NCBI GenBank assembly: GCA_002280565.1
Contig: NCEF01000013.1
Span: 1-59,600 of the forward strand
From: Sphingomonas sp. 32-66-10
GTDB taxonomy: Bacteria > Pseudomonadota > Alphaproteobacteria > Sphingomonadales > Sphingomonadaceae
Reading direction: 5' to 3'
Length of the DNA: 59,600 nucleotides
Position numbers and translations under genes: made by a program. Below are positions 1 through 8,895 of this stretch, piece after piece (positions within the stretch are counted from its first letter, which is position 1; each line of letters starts with the position of its first letter). The notes under the pieces were generated by a model. That model was not told the origin of the DNA. It saw only the letters and a program-made list of their open reading frames with translations, and made no database searches.

Positions 1-876
1 CTTGATATCCTCCGAATGCTCGCCGAACGCCGTCGCCGCCATTTTGATCTCGTGGCTCAGCATCCAGTTCTTGTTGCCGCGGATCGTGTTGATCTCGCCA
101 TTGTGCGCGAGGCAGCGGAACGGCTGCGCCAGCCACCATTGCGGGAAGGTGTTGGTCGAATAGCGCTGGTGAAAGATCGCGACGCGGCTGACAAAGCGTT
201 CGTCGCGCAGGTCGGGATAGAATTCCGACAGCGACTCCGCGAGGAACAGCCCCTTGTAGATGATCGAGCGGCACGACAGCGAGCAGATGTAGAAACCGCT
301 GATCTGCGCCGCAATGATCCGCTTTTCGATGCGGCGGCGGACGAGGTAGAGGTTCTTCTCGAACTCCGCCGCGCTCTGTTCGTCGGGCATCGGCCCGGCG
401 ATCATGATCTGCTCGATCTCCGGCCGGGTCGCCTGCGCCTTTTGCCCGATGACCGAGACATCGACCGGCACCTGCCGCCAGCCATAGATGGTATAGCCGG
501 CGTCGATCAGCACGCTTTCGACGATCGTGCGGCACGCCTCCTGCGCGCCCAGATCGACGCGCGGCATGAAGATCATGCCCACCGCAAGCCGGTTGGGCAG
601 CACGCGATGCCCGCTGGCGAGCACCGCATCGTCAAAGAAGCGCAGCGGCAGGTCGACATGCAGCCCGGCGCCGTCGCCGGTCTTGCCATCGGCATCGACC
701 GCGCCGCGATGCCACACGGCCTTCAACGCATCGATCGCACCCTGCACCACGCGGCGCGAGGGCTGTCCGTCGATCGCCGCGACCATGCCGACGCCACAGG
801 CATCGCCCTCGAACTCGGGGCGGTACATGCCCTCACGGGCGAGGCGTTCGTGCTGGGTTTCCATCGGTTCAGTCAC
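1..876 (-). CDS. gltB: Glutamate synthase large subunit, 3' part missing (window edge)
   Basis: NADPH-dependent glutamate synthase alpha chain, which transfers the glutamine amide to 2-oxoglutarate. Only the first 292 codons are visible, all within the class II glutaminase domain. The N-terminus has a short propeptide followed by DACGVGMVA, so Cys27 is the expected catalytic N-terminal nucleophile after processing. The segment RYSTNTFPQWW followed by LAHNGEINT is the typical glutaminase core. I chose the GTG at 876-874, which overlaps the stop of the upstream gene (GTGA); an in-frame ATG at 864 is the alternative. It is the third gene of the gltD-x-gltB unit. The rest of the gene lies outside the window. 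Confidence 0.95.
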   Translation of the reverse strand, partial: MTEPMETQHERLAREGMYRPEFEGDACGVGMVAAIDGQPSRRVVQGAIDALKAVWHRGAVDADGKTGDGAGLHVDLPLRFFDDAVLASGHRVLPNRLAVGMIFMPRVDLGAQEACRTIVESVLIDAGYTIYGWRQVPVDVSVIGQKAQATRPEIEQIMIAGPMPDEQSAAEFEKNLYLVRRRIEKRIIAAQISGFYICSLSCRSIIYKGLFLAESLSEFYPDLRDERFVSRVAIFHQRYSTNTFPQWWLAQPFRCLAHNGEINTIRGNKNWMLSHEIKMAATAFGEHSEDIK

Positions 877-1514
877 TTGGAAGCATCCTGCTTGGGCGGC
901 GGGGGCAGATGGGCGGTGGCCTTTTCGACCTTCGCCATGATTGCCGGCATCGCCTTCATCAATTCGGGCATGGCCGCAGTCATTTCCTGCATGACCTCCG
1001 GGTCCATGAAGGTCGCGAGATAGTCGGCGGAGAATGCCTTGCCGGTTGGCGTCGAGAAGAAATTATCGAGTTCGGTCAACTGGGCCGTCGTGAACTTGCG
1101 GGCAAACGCGCGGGACAGGCCTGCGCGCAGGCCGGGTTCGATCTTGTCGAAAACAACGCCCATTTCTTCGGACATGACCCGGGACATGATCGTCATGCGC
1201 TCGCGAAAATGCGGATCGGCCTTGGCCATGGCGTCGCCCAGGCGCACGTCGCTCTCCGCGCCGTCCGTCCCGGTCAGCTCTCCGGCGGTCATGCCCATCA
1301 TCTGCCCCATCATCGCGTCCATCATGGCGGGGAACTGATCGCGCATCATCCGCAGATAGGTGCCCGGAGGGACCAGGGCGGTGGCGACCCGTTCGGCGGC
1401 GGCCAAACGGGCGGGGTCGATTTGAGGCGTTGCAGCGGGCGCGGCCGGCGCGGTTTGCGCCAGCGCCGGTCCAGCCATCGTCAGAACCGCGGCAAGCATC
1501 AGCGGGCGGATCAT
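873..1514 (-). CDS. Periplasmic DUF2059-like protein between gltD and gltB
   Basis: Protein of 213 residues. It starts with a clear signal peptide ending at ALAQ, then a Pro/Ala linker. A methionine-rich stretch follows (MMDAMMGQMMGM, about residues 70-85). The C-terminal half (ARKFTTAQLTELDNFF, then TPTGKAF) resembles the DUF2059 helical domain. The start ATG at 1514 overlaps the gltD stop (ATGA) and the stop overlaps the gltB start, so the three genes should be translationally coupled. The function is unknown. The Met-rich segment could bind a soft metal such as copper, but that is speculation. A longer in-frame reading up to 1562 would only extend into gltD and lose the signal peptide position. 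Confidence 0.85.
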   Translation of the reverse strand: MIRPLMLAAVLTMAGPALAQTAPAAPAATPQIDPARLAAAERVATALVPPGTYLRMMRDQFPAMMDAMMGQMMGMTAGELTGTDGAESDVRLGDAMAKADPHFRERMTIMSRVMSEEMGVVFDKIEPGLRAGLSRAFARKFTTAQLTELDNFFSTPTGKAFSADYLATFMDPEVMQEMTAAMPELMKAMPAIMAKVEKATAHLPPPPKQDASK

Positions 1515-2962
1515 GCTGCAACCTTTCCGGCGGGGACCGCCATTTTCTGCGCCTTCAACCACGCGTGCATCCGCTCGCTCACATCGCGCCCGTCGCGGAT
1601 TGCCTGCACCACCAGGCTCGCGCCCTTGACGATGTCGCCCGCCGCGAACACGCCGTCGAGGTTGCTCATCATCGTGCGCGCGTCCGTCCGCACCGTGCCC
1701 CAGCGGGTGACACCCAGCTCGGGTGCATTGAACAGCACCGGCAGGTCTTCGGGGTCGAAGCCGAGTGCCTTGATCACCAGATCGGCGGGGACGTCGAACT
1801 TGGCATCAGGATCGGGTTCGGGCGCGCGGCGGCCGCTGGCGTCGGGGGCGCCGAGGCGCATGCCGACCGCCTTGACCGCCTTCACCTGCTCGCCACCCTC
1901 AAACGCCTCGGGAGCGGAGAGCCAGACGAACTCGACGCCTTCCTCCTCGGCATTGGCAGTCTCGCGCTGGCTGCCCGGCATGTTGGCGCGGTCGCGTCGA
2001 TACAGGCACTTTACCGATTCCGCGCCCTGACGGATCGCGGTGCGGACACAGTCCATCGCGGTATCGCCGCCGCCAATCACCACGACATTCTTGCCCGCGG
2101 CGTTGAGACTGCCATCCTCGAACGCCGGGACGCTGTCGCCAAAGCTCTTGCGGTTCGACGCGATCAGATAATCGAGCGCGTCGACCACGCCGTTCGCACC
2201 GACGCCCGGTGCCTTGATCGCGCGCGGCTTGTACACGCCCGTCGCGATCAGCAGCGCGTCATGCTTGTGGCGCAGCTGCTCCAGCGTCGCGTCCTTGCCG
2301 ACCTCGAAGCCCAGGTGAAAGACGATGCCGCCCGCCGCCAGCCGGTCCGTGCGGCGCGTGACGATGTGCTTCTCCAGCTTGAAGCCAGGGATGCCATAGG
2401 TCAGCAGCCCGCCCGCGCGGTCGTGGCGGTCATAGACATGCACGTCATAGCCGAGCACGCGCAGATATTCCGCCGCCGTCAGCCCCGCCGGACCCGCACC
2501 GATCACGCCGACCGACTGGCCGCGCGCCGGGCCGGGCTGCAGCGGCTCGACCCAGCCTTCTTCCCAGGCCGTATCGGTGATGAACTTTTCGACCGACCCG
2601 ATCGTGACCGTGCCGTGGCCGGAAGATTCGATGACGCAATTGCCCTCGCACAGCCGGTCCTGCGGACAGATGCGGCCGCAAATCTCGGGCATGGTCGAGG
2701 TGCTGTTGGACAGCTCATAGGCTTCGCGCAGCCGCCCCTCGGCGGTCAGGCGCAGCCAGTCGGGGATGTGGTTGTGCAGCGGGCAGTGCACCGTGCAGTA
2801 GGGCACGCCGCATTGCGAGCAGCGCCCGGCCTGATCCTCGGCGGTGGGTGGCGCATAGCGTTCCGCAATCTCGCGAAAATCCTGTGCGCGCATCTCGGGG
2901 TCACGCTTGGGCGGAAACGCCTGCGCGACATCGACGAACTGAAGCATCACATCCTTTGCCAT
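1511..2962 (-). CDS. gltD: Glutamate synthase small subunit
   Basis: Beta chain of glutamate synthase, which passes electrons from NADPH through FAD and iron-sulfur clusters to GltB. The protein has 483 residues, the usual length. The N-terminal ferredoxin-like part has the Cys clusters CSQCGVPYC and CGRICPQDRLCEGNC. It is followed by the FAD-binding loop GAGPAGL and the NADPH-binding loop VVIGGGDTAMDC. The C-terminal SNLDGVFAAGDIV is the second FAD signature. I set the start at the ATG at 2962 (MAKDVMLQF); the frame is open further upstream but without conservation-like sequence. It is the first gene of the gltD-DUF2059-gltB unit. Confidence 0.96.
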   Translation of the reverse strand: MAKDVMLQFVDVAQAFPPKRDPEMRAQDFREIAERYAPPTAEDQAGRCSQCGVPYCTVHCPLHNHIPDWLRLTAEGRLREAYELSNSTSTMPEICGRICPQDRLCEGNCVIESSGHGTVTIGSVEKFITDTAWEEGWVEPLQPGPARGQSVGVIGAGPAGLTAAEYLRVLGYDVHVYDRHDRAGGLLTYGIPGFKLEKHIVTRRTDRLAAGGIVFHLGFEVGKDATLEQLRHKHDALLIATGVYKPRAIKAPGVGANGVVDALDYLIASNRKSFGDSVPAFEDGSLNAAGKNVVVIGGGDTAMDCVRTAIRQGAESVKCLYRRDRANMPGSQRETANAEEEGVEFVWLSAPEAFEGGEQVKAVKAVGMRLGAPDASGRRAPEPDPDAKFDVPADLVIKALGFDPEDLPVLFNAPELGVTRWGTVRTDARTMMSNLDGVFAAGDIVKGASLVVQAIRDGRDVSERMHAWLKAQKMAVPAGKVAA

Positions 2963-3103
2963 GCGGCGCGGATGACAGGCTTTGCCTCCAGAGTCACGCA
3001 AAAATGGCCCAATAGGTCAGCAATACTGACTCATTAACTGCGGTTTTGAGGACGAGGCAGCCGTCTGCGCAACATCATTTCAGCTTTAGGGCCGTATCGG
3101 CCC

Positions 3104-3904
3104 TTAGCGCAGCGAGAGGAAGAGGATCGCCGCCGCGCCCAGTATGATTCGATACCAGGCAAAGGGCGCAAAGCCGAAGCGGCCGACGATCTTCACGAAC
3201 GCCTTCACAACGAGCAGAGCGACGATGAACGACACCCCCAGCCCGATCGCGATGCCGCCAAGATCGTCGGCGTTCAGCAGGTCGCGGTCCTTGTACAGCG
3301 AGTAGGCGGTCGCCCCGGCCATGGTCGGCACCGCGAGGAAAAAGCTGAACTCGGCCGCCGTCTTGCGCTCCACGCCCATCAGCAACGCGCCCATGATCGT
3401 CGCGCCCGACCGGCTGACGCCCGGGATCATCGCGATGCACTGAACCAGCCCGATTGCGACGGCGGTGGGCAGCGGCATCGTCTCGACCCGCTCGACCTTG
3501 ACCACCTTGACCATGCGTTCGATGATCAGGATCGCGATGCCGCCGACGATCAGTGCGACCGCAACCGTCATCGGCGACTGGATCAGCGCGCGGATCCCTT
3601 CATAGGCGACCGCGCCGATCAGCATCGCGGGCAGAAATCCGATCAGGATGTTGCGCGTGAACCAGATCGCCTCGCGCTCCCCGCGCAACAGGCCCATGCC
3701 GATGCCCCAGAAGCGCTGCCAATAGGCGACCAGCACCGCCAGGATCGCGCCGAGCTGGATCGCGACCTTGAATGCGACCGATCCTTCGCCGGTAAAGCCG
3801 AGCAGCTCGCCCGCCAAGATCAGATGCCCGGTCGACGACACGGGCAGGAATTCGGTCAGCCCCTCGATAATGCCGAGGATGATGTAGATCGCGATGTCGC
3901 TCAC
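3104..3904 (-). CDS. uppP: Undecaprenyl-diphosphatase (BacA/UppP)
   Basis: Integral membrane enzyme that dephosphorylates undecaprenyl diphosphate to recycle the lipid carrier of peptidoglycan synthesis; overproduction gives bacitracin resistance in other bacteria. The protein has 266 residues and about seven to eight hydrophobic segments. Both family signatures are present: EGLTEFLPVSSTGH near the N-terminus, and IPGVSRSGATI in the middle. A 7-bp-arm hairpin (3088-3104) touches the stop codon but has no U-tract, so I do not call it a terminator. The gene lies 55 bp downstream of the NDUFA9-like gene on the same strand and may be cotranscribed with it. Confidence 0.97.
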   Translation of the reverse strand: MSDIAIYIILGIIEGLTEFLPVSSTGHLILAGELLGFTGEGSVAFKVAIQLGAILAVLVAYWQRFWGIGMGLLRGEREAIWFTRNILIGFLPAMLIGAVAYEGIRALIQSPMTVAVALIVGGIAILIIERMVKVVKVERVETMPLPTAVAIGLVQCIAMIPGVSRSGATIMGALLMGVERKTAAEFSFFLAVPTMAGATAYSLYKDRDLLNADDLGGIAIGLGVSFIVALLVVKAFVKIVGRFGFAPFAWYRIILGAAAILFLSLR

Positions 3905-3959
3905 GGCGCGCTCCCCCTGCCGGGTGTGCCCGGTCGTTCAACTGTGCCGGATGTGGCGG

Positions 3960-4889
3960 TCAGGCGTGGCGCGCGTCGGCGAACCGGCCATGTTTGCGAT
4001 ACTGGACCAGCCAGTGCGGCGCGACTGCGCCCAGCGGGGTCGGTGCGATGTCGAACGCCGCCAGCCCGTCGCCCGATGCGACATTGTCCTGCTGCAGCAT
4101 CAACCACTGGTCCCAGCTGATCGGTGCGCCCGGCAGGAAGCCGAGCGATGCCAGCGCTGCACCGGCAACATCGGGCAGCTCGACCACCGGCTTGTCGCGC
4201 CCGATCGCGCCGAGCAGCCAGTTGTGGAACTGGGTAAAGGTCAGCACGTCCGGGCCGCCCAGCTCAATCGTCTGGCCGGCATAGCGCGCGGGTTCGGCGA
4301 TCGCGCGGGTCACGGCCTGCGCGACATCGGCGACCCAGACCGGCTGGATCTTGGTCCCGCCCTTGAGCACCGGGACGAACGGCAGCGACACGGCGAGCGC
4401 GGCGAAGCGGTTCACGAACTGGTCCTCGCGCCCGAACATCAGGCTGGGGCGCAGGATCGTGGCGGTGGGGAAGGCGGCACGGACAGCCGCCTCGCCATCG
4501 CCCTTCGACCGGCCATAGGCCGAGGGTGAGTCGGAATCGGCGCCGATCGCGGACATCTGCACGAAGCTGGTGGCGCCAGCCGCGGCGGCCGCCTTGGCGG
4601 CGTTGCCCGATCCGCGCGCGTTGACGAGGTCCATGCGGCTGCCGAACACCCCGACCAGATTGACCACGGCGTCCGACCCGGCGACCGCGCGGGCAAGCGT
4701 ATCGGGTCGCGTCACGTCGGCGGCAACGAACTGGGTCTGGCCCAGGCCGCCCAGCGGCTTGAGGAACCATGCCGCGCGGGGATCGCGCTGCGCAATCCGC
4801 ACCCGCGCGCCGGCCTTGAGCAGGCTCTGCGCGATATAGCGTCCGGCGAAACCGCCGCCGCCGATCAACGTCACCAGCTTGTCCTTCAT
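3960..4889 (-). CDS. NAD(P)-binding protein, NDUFA9-like atypical SDR
   Basis: Protein of 309 residues with an N-terminal Rossmann fold: GGGGFAGRYIAQSL is the dinucleotide-binding loop, and SDAVVNLVGVFG follows the third strand. SAYGRSKGDGE contains the Tyr-x3-Lys of the SDR family. In alphaproteobacteria such proteins are annotated as NDUFA9-like complex I accessory subunits or NmrA-like proteins. The exact role is unproven; a quinone or respiratory-chain function is inference from family membership. The start is the ATG at 4889 (MKDKLVTLIGGGG), which puts the glycine loop at the usual position. The frame is open further upstream but runs antisense into pdxH. Confidence 0.85.
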   Translation of the reverse strand: MKDKLVTLIGGGGFAGRYIAQSLLKAGARVRIAQRDPRAAWFLKPLGGLGQTQFVAADVTRPDTLARAVAGSDAVVNLVGVFGSRMDLVNARGSGNAAKAAAAAGATSFVQMSAIGADSDSPSAYGRSKGDGEAAVRAAFPTATILRPSLMFGREDQFVNRFAALAVSLPFVPVLKGGTKIQPVWVADVAQAVTRAIAEPARYAGQTIELGGPDVLTFTQFHNWLLGAIGRDKPVVELPDVAGAALASLGFLPGAPISWDQWLMLQQDNVASGDGLAAFDIAPTPLGAVAPHWLVQYRKHGRFADARHA

Positions 4890-5009
4890 CGCGTCCTCGA
4901 ACAATTTGACCAAAGTCTGCGCTCCCCATGCCGCGCGATCCGGCAAAGGGCAATGCCGGGATCGCCGTTCCCCCTCCCGCTTGCCGCGCCAAGGGTCTAT
5001 GGCGGGGGC

Positions 5010-5588
5010 ATGACCGACGATCCCTTTGCCCTGTTCGATGCCTGGTACCGCGAGGCGCGGACGACCGAGATCAACGATTCCAACGCAATGGCGCTGGCGA
5101 CGGTGAGCGCCGACGGCCAGCCATCGGTGCGGATGGTGCTGCTCAAAGGGCATGGCCCTGAAGGCTTCACCTTCTATACCAACCGCGAAGGGCGCAAGGC
5201 GGGCGAGCTGGAGGCAACACCGCGCGCGGCATTGCTGTTCCACTGGAAATCGCTGCGCCGCCAGATCCGCATCGAAGGACCGGTGAGCCGCGTGACCGAC
5301 GCCGAATCCGACGCCTATTTCGCCACGCGCAGCCGCGACTCGCAGTTGGGCGCCTGGGCCAGCGACCAGTCACGTCCGCTCGCGGATCGTGCGACCTTCG
5401 AAGCGCGCTTTGCGGAGATGCAGGCGCGGTTCGACGGCGGCGATGTGCCGCGCCCGCCGCATTGGGGCGGCTATCGCGTGGCGCCGGAGCGGATCGAATT
5501 CTGGATGGACCGCGCGCATCGTCTGCATGAACGTCGCGTGTTCACGCGCAACGGCGACGGCTGGGACCAAGGCATGCTGTATCCATGA
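5010..5588 (+). CDS. pdxH: Pyridoxamine 5'-phosphate oxidase
   Basis: FMN enzyme that makes pyridoxal 5'-phosphate from the pyridoxine or pyridoxamine phosphates. The protein has 192 residues, the usual length. Visible family elements are the FMN-binding SVRMVLLKG and FYTNREGRKAGEL, then ALLFHWKSLRRQIRIEGPV, and the C-terminal signature IEFWMDRAHRLHER. The ATG at 5010 follows a purine-rich stretch (ggcggggg). An upstream in-frame start at 4953 would add 19 residues that do not look like the family. The stop codon overlaps the next gene (ATGA). Confidence 0.97.
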   Translation: MTDDPFALFDAWYREARTTEINDSNAMALATVSADGQPSVRMVLLKGHGPEGFTFYTNREGRKAGELEATPRAALLFHWKSLRRQIRIEGPVSRVTDAESDAYFATRSRDSQLGAWASDQSRPLADRATFEARFAEMQARFDGGDVPRPPHWGGYRVAPERIEFWMDRAHRLHERRVFTRNGDGWDQGMLYP

Positions 5589-6493
5589 GCGCGACCCCGA
5601 CCCGGGCGGCGATTGCCAGCGTATGCGCGGCGCTGCTGCTGGGCGGGCTCAAGGCTTATGCGGCCTGGACCACCGGATCGGTGGCGATGCTGGCCAGCCT
5701 GTCGGATTCGGTATTGGATCTGATCGCGTCGCTGGTCACGCTGGCCGGGGTGCGCATCGCCGCGCAGCCCGCCGACGCCAATCACCGCTTCGGCCATGGC
5801 AAGGCCGAGGCGCTGGCGGCGCTGTTTCAGGTGGTGTTGATCTCGGCCTCCGCCGCGTTCATCGCCGTGCGCGCGATCGAGCGGCTGGCGAGCGGCGAAG
5901 TTGCCGCCGACCCCGAAGCCGGGATCATCGTTTCGGTCATCGCAATTGGCGTCACGCTGCTGCTCACCGCCTATCAGGCGCGCGCCATCGCGGCGAGCGG
6001 ATCGATCGCGATTCGCACCGACCGGCTGCATTATCAGTCGGACCTGCTGCTCAATTCCGGGGTCATCGCCGCGCTTGTGCTCGAATCCGTACTGCATCTG
6101 CGCGGGGCCGACCCGGTTTTCGGTATCGGCATCGCACTATGGCTGCTGTGGGGCGCATGGCACGCGGCGAGCGACGCGATCGGCCAGCTGATGGACCGCG
6201 AATGGCCGGAGGAAAAGCGCCGCGCCTTCATTGCCTGCGCCGCCGCGATCCCGGGCTTTGAGAGCCTGCATGACCTGCGCACCCGTACCAGCGGATCGCA
6301 GGATTTCGCGCAATTCCATATCCACGTTCCCGCATCGATGAGCGTCGCGCAGGCGCATGACGTGATCGAAGCGCTTGAAGCGCGGCTAGAAGCCGAGTTT
6401 CCGGGTACGGAAATCCTGATTCATGTCGATCCGGAGGGGCAGGTCGACCGCCCCGGCGAACCGCTGCGCGAAGCCAACGAGCTGGGCGGTTAG
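5585..6493 (+). CDS. Cation diffusion facilitator (FieF-type divalent metal efflux)
   Basis: Inner-membrane metal/proton antiporter of 302 residues. Six hydrophobic segments are followed by a cytoplasmic ferredoxin-like domain (about residues 210-290). The metal site of the family is visible: SDSVLD in TM2 and HYQSD before TM5 give the Asp/His pairs of the FieF type, whose substrates are usually zinc or iron. [13 protein letters not shown] between TM2 and TM3 is a second signature. The start codon overlaps the pdxH stop, so the two genes are translationally coupled, although no metabolic link is obvious. Confidence 0.93.
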   Translation: MSATPTRAAIASVCAALLLGGLKAYAAWTTGSVAMLASLSDSVLDLIASLVTLAGVRIAAQPADANHRFGHGKAEALAALFQVVLISASAAFIAVRAIERLASGEVAADPEAGIIVSVIAIGVTLLLTAYQARAIAASGSIAIRTDRLHYQSDLLLNSGVIAALVLESVLHLRGADPVFGIGIALWLLWGAWHAASDAIGQLMDREWPEEKRRAFIACAAAIPGFESLHDLRTRTSGSQDFAQFHIHVPASMSVAQAHDVIEALEARLEAEFPGTEILIHVDPEGQVDRPGEPLREANELGG

Positions 6494-7611
6494 GCCGCGA
6501 CCATTTCCGCCCGCTCGGTCTCGGCGATCCACCCGCCGCCGAGCACGCGCTCGCCGGCATAGAGCACCGCCGCCTGGCCCGGCGCGACGCCATATTCGGG
6601 CGCGTCGAACACCACCCGGTCACCTTCGAGCCGCGCCGGAACCGGGCGCGCCATCGACCGGACCTTGGCGGTCAGGGGGCCACTATGGCTGCCGCCGATC
6701 CAGTTCAGCCCCTCGATCCGTGCCGCGCTGACCGCCAGCGCGGATTTGGGGCCGACCACGACGTCGCGCGTCGCAGGGTCGAGTCGCAGCACATAGAGCG
6801 GCTCGGGGCTGCCCCCGATCTCCAGCCCCCGGCGCTGGCCGACGGTGAAGTGGATCAGCCCCCTATGCTCGCCAAGCTTGTTGCCAGCCTCATCGACGAT
6901 CGCGCCGGCGGTGTCGGCCTCGGGCCGCAATTTCTTGACCAGCGTCGCATAGTCTCCGTCGGGGACGAAGCAGATGTCCTGGCTGTCGGGCTTGCCCGCA
7001 ACGCCCAGGCCGATCTCCGCCGCAATCTCCCGTACCCGTGCCTTGGGCAGGCCACCCAGCGGGAAGCGCAGGAAATCGAGCTGCGCGTCGGTGGTCGCGA
7101 ACAGGAAATAGCTCTGGTCGCGCGCCGGATCGGCTCCCTTGTGCAGTTCCGGTCCCTCGGCCCCCTCGACCCGCTGCACATAATGGCCGGTGGCAAGGCA
7201 ATCGGCACCCAGATCGCGGGCGAGCGCGAACAGGTCGGTGAATTTCGGCCCCATATTGCATTTGACGCATGGGATCGGGGTGCGGCCCGCGAGATAGGTG
7301 TCGGCGAAATCGTCGATCACCGTTTCGCGAAAGCTGCTTTCATGATCGAACACATAATGCGCGATGCCCAGGCGCTCGCATACGGCGCGCGCATCGCGAA
7401 TGTCGCGGCCCGCGCAACAGCTGCCCGCGCGCCCCACCGCCTCACCATGATCGTAGAGCTGCAAGGTGACGCCGATCGTCTCGGCGCCCGTCCGTGCGGC
7501 GAGCGCGGCCACGACCGAACTGTCGACCCCGCCCGACATGGCGACCACGATTCGCCGCTTTGCGAGCGGCCCGGTCAGCTGAAAATCTGCGGCAAACATC
7601 GCGGCGCACAT
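6490..7611 (-). CDS. mnmA: tRNA-specific 2-thiouridylase
   Basis: ATP-dependent enzyme that puts the 2-thio group on U34 of Lys, Glu and Gln tRNAs. The protein has 373 residues. The PP-loop SGGVDSS binds ATP. The two catalytic cysteines are visible in TPIPCVKCN and [24 protein letters not shown] marks the linker to the C-terminal beta-barrel ([15 protein letters not shown]). I took the ATG at 7611 ([10 protein letters not shown]); the ATG at 7599 is equally possible. The last bases overlap the end of the convergent CDF gene by 4 bp, so neither transcript has room for its own terminator here. Confidence 0.96.
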   Translation of the reverse strand: MCAAMFAADFQLTGPLAKRRIVVAMSGGVDSSVVAALAARTGAETIGVTLQLYDHGEAVGRAGSCCAGRDIRDARAVCERLGIAHYVFDHESSFRETVIDDFADTYLAGRTPIPCVKCNMGPKFTDLFALARDLGADCLATGHYVQRVEGAEGPELHKGADPARDQSYFLFATTDAQLDFLRFPLGGLPKARVREIAAEIGLGVAGKPDSQDICFVPDGDYATLVKKLRPEADTAGAIVDEAGNKLGEHRGLIHFTVGQRRGLEIGGSPEPLYVLRLDPATRDVVVGPKSALAVSAARIEGLNWIGGSHSGPLTAKVRSMARPVPARLEGDRVVFDAPEYGVAPGQAAVLYAGERVLGGGWIAETERAEMVAA

Positions 7612-8038
7612 AGGGGTTTCACGGGGGCGATGCAAAATCGCTGTATTTACCGGGCTTTCAGCCTTCGCGGTTACACGGGGTCGGATGAGTTCGACCGATG
7701 ACAGCAGGCTCCAGTGGATTTGAGCTTCCGATTCGACCGCGACGTCGCGGCGACGCCGATCGCCGCGCCGGTCGCCGTGCTGCTGGCGGCGGCGGCGGTG
7801 CGCCAGTCGGCCAGCCCGACCGCGCGGCTGCAGTTCCGGCTCGACCGGCTGGCGCCAGCGCACGGTCTGCTCGCGCCGCCGCATGGCGCGTTCAACCTGG
7901 CGGTCGAGCGCACGCTAACCCGGTGGCAAGTTCGATGAAGGCGCCATTTACCGTGCCGTTTAGGCGAAGCGAAATCCGCAGAGGTTATGACGGGTTTCGG
8001 ATGCAGTTGGGGACCCCCCGCCCTGATCGAGGTATTGA
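7612..8038. other. Gap between mnmA and sciP; no firmly supported gene
   Basis: These 427 bases separate the divergent mnmA and sciP genes. A plus-strand frame starting with GTG at 7714 (74 codons, to 7938) is open, with an Ala-rich middle and a plausible protein-like N-terminus ([10 protein letters not shown]). I cannot tie it to a family and would not call it a gene. At 7948-7962 there is TTAC-N7-TTTA, a degenerate match to the CtrA site TTAA-N7-TTAA, about 77 bp before the sciP start. Promoters for both flanking genes must lie here. Confidence 0.35.
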
Positions 8039-8338
8039 ATGATTGAGAACCAGAAGATCCGCCCAGCGAAAGTGATCGGTCCGCTCGGCGAACCGCTGAC
8101 GCTCGATTCGCTGCCGCCGCCCGAAACGACTCGCTGGGTCGTGCGCCGCAAGGCAGAGGTGGTCGCGGCGGTCAATGGCGGCCTGCTCAGCATCGACGAA
8201 GTGTGCGAGCGCTATGGCCTGACTGTCGAGGAATTCGCCGGCTGGCAGCGCGCAATCGACCGGTCGGGCATGCCCGGCCTGCGTGTGACGCGGATCCAGC
8301 ATTACAAGTCGCTCTACGAGCGCCAGCAGAAATATTGA
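8039..8338 (+). CDS. sciP: CtrA inhibitor SciP (DUF1153)
   Basis: Small helix-turn-helix protein of 99 residues. In Caulobacter the family member binds the master cell-cycle regulator CtrA and blocks transcription of CtrA targets. Family features are PPPETTRWVVRRKAEVVAAV, then GGLLSIDEVCERYGLTVEEF (the helix-turn-helix), and a C-terminal segment MPGLRVTRIQHYK. GAGG eight bases before the ATG can act as ribosome binding site. It stands alone between mnmA and a GlsB-type gene. Its presence fits an alphaproteobacterium with a CtrA circuit. Confidence 0.95.
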   Translation: MIENQKIRPAKVIGPLGEPLTLDSLPPPETTRWVVRRKAEVVAAVNGGLLSIDEVCERYGLTVEEFAGWQRAIDRSGMPGLRVTRIQHYKSLYERQQKY

Positions 8339-8481
8339 GGATCGGCCGATCGCGGCCGCACTCTCATCACCCGCTCTCCCATCCGCCCGCGCCTCAAAAC
8401 GCGGGCGGAACCATTTTCGGGCCCTGCGCGTCTTCGCCTCACATCGTTCGTGACCTCGCGAACGTCACAGTGGAGGAAGTT

Positions 8482-8742
8482 ATGGACCTGGTTGGACTGA
8501 TCGTCTGGCTCGTGATCGGCGGCGTGGTTGGCTGGCTTGCCAGCATGGTCATGCGCACAGACGCCCAGCAGGGCATTTTGCTCAACATTGTCGTCGGCAT
8601 TGTCGGCGCGTTCATCGGCGGCCTGCTGTTCGGCGGCTCGATCAACAGCGCAATCACCGTGATGACCTTTGTGTCGTCGCTGGTCGGCGCGATCATCCTG
8701 CTCGCGATCGTCAATCTGGTGCGTCGCGGCTCGGTGCGTTAA
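8482..8742 (+). CDS. GlsB/YeaQ/YmgE-type small membrane protein
   Basis: Protein of 86 residues with three hydrophobic segments. Glycine-rich turns (IGGVVGWLASMVMRTD, then VGIVGAFIGGLLFGG) match the family annotated as transglycosylase-associated or general stress proteins. The biochemical role is unknown. A good ribosome binding site (ggaggaag) lies just before the ATG. Downstream are a long inverted repeat and a bidirectional terminator. A same-length paralogue on the other strand is at 9692-9952, so the SIMPL gene sits between two members of the same family. Confidence 0.9.
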   Translation: MDLVGLIVWLVIGGVVGWLASMVMRTDAQQGILLNIVVGIVGAFIGGLLFGGSINSAITVMTFVSSLVGAIILLAIVNLVRRGSVR

Positions 8743-8766
8743 TCGGTTGATTCAGCTTCGCTGAAA

Positions 8767-8845
8767 CGGCGCCGGCCCGCTCCCCCACCCGGCCACCCAT
8801 ATCATGCTACCGCTGGGTGGCCGGGTGGGAAGCGGGCCGGCGCCG
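8767..8845. repeat. Long inverted repeat (31-33-nt arms, 14-nt loop)
   Basis: The left arm is 8767-8799 and the right arm 8814-8845. They are reverse complements except for one single-base indel and one mismatch near CCCCC/TCCC, around a 14-nt loop at 8800-8813. It has no U-tract of its own and lies 24 bp past the stop of the GlsB-type gene, directly before the intrinsic terminator. It could form a very stable RNA hairpin or a DNA cruciform, or be a mobile palindromic repeat. Confidence 0.9.
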
Positions 8846-8851
8846 CAGCCC

Positions 8852-8895
8852 AAAAAAAGGGGGCCGTCCCAGCTGGGGCGGCCCCCTTTTCTTTA
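8852..8895. terminator. Bidirectional intrinsic terminator
   Basis: A run of seven A (8852-8858) precedes a GC-rich stem, GGGGGCCG...CGGCCCCC (about 8859-8886), with one internal mismatch and an AGCT centre. TTTTCTTTA follows. It can therefore terminate both the GlsB-type gene (plus strand) and the SIMPL gene (minus strand), whose stop codon TAA lies at 8893-8895. Confidence 0.9.

Noticed and set aside
3088-3104. Hairpin at the uppP stop codon as a terminator.
   Set aside because: Only 7-bp arms, 3-nt loop and no T-run on the minus strand.
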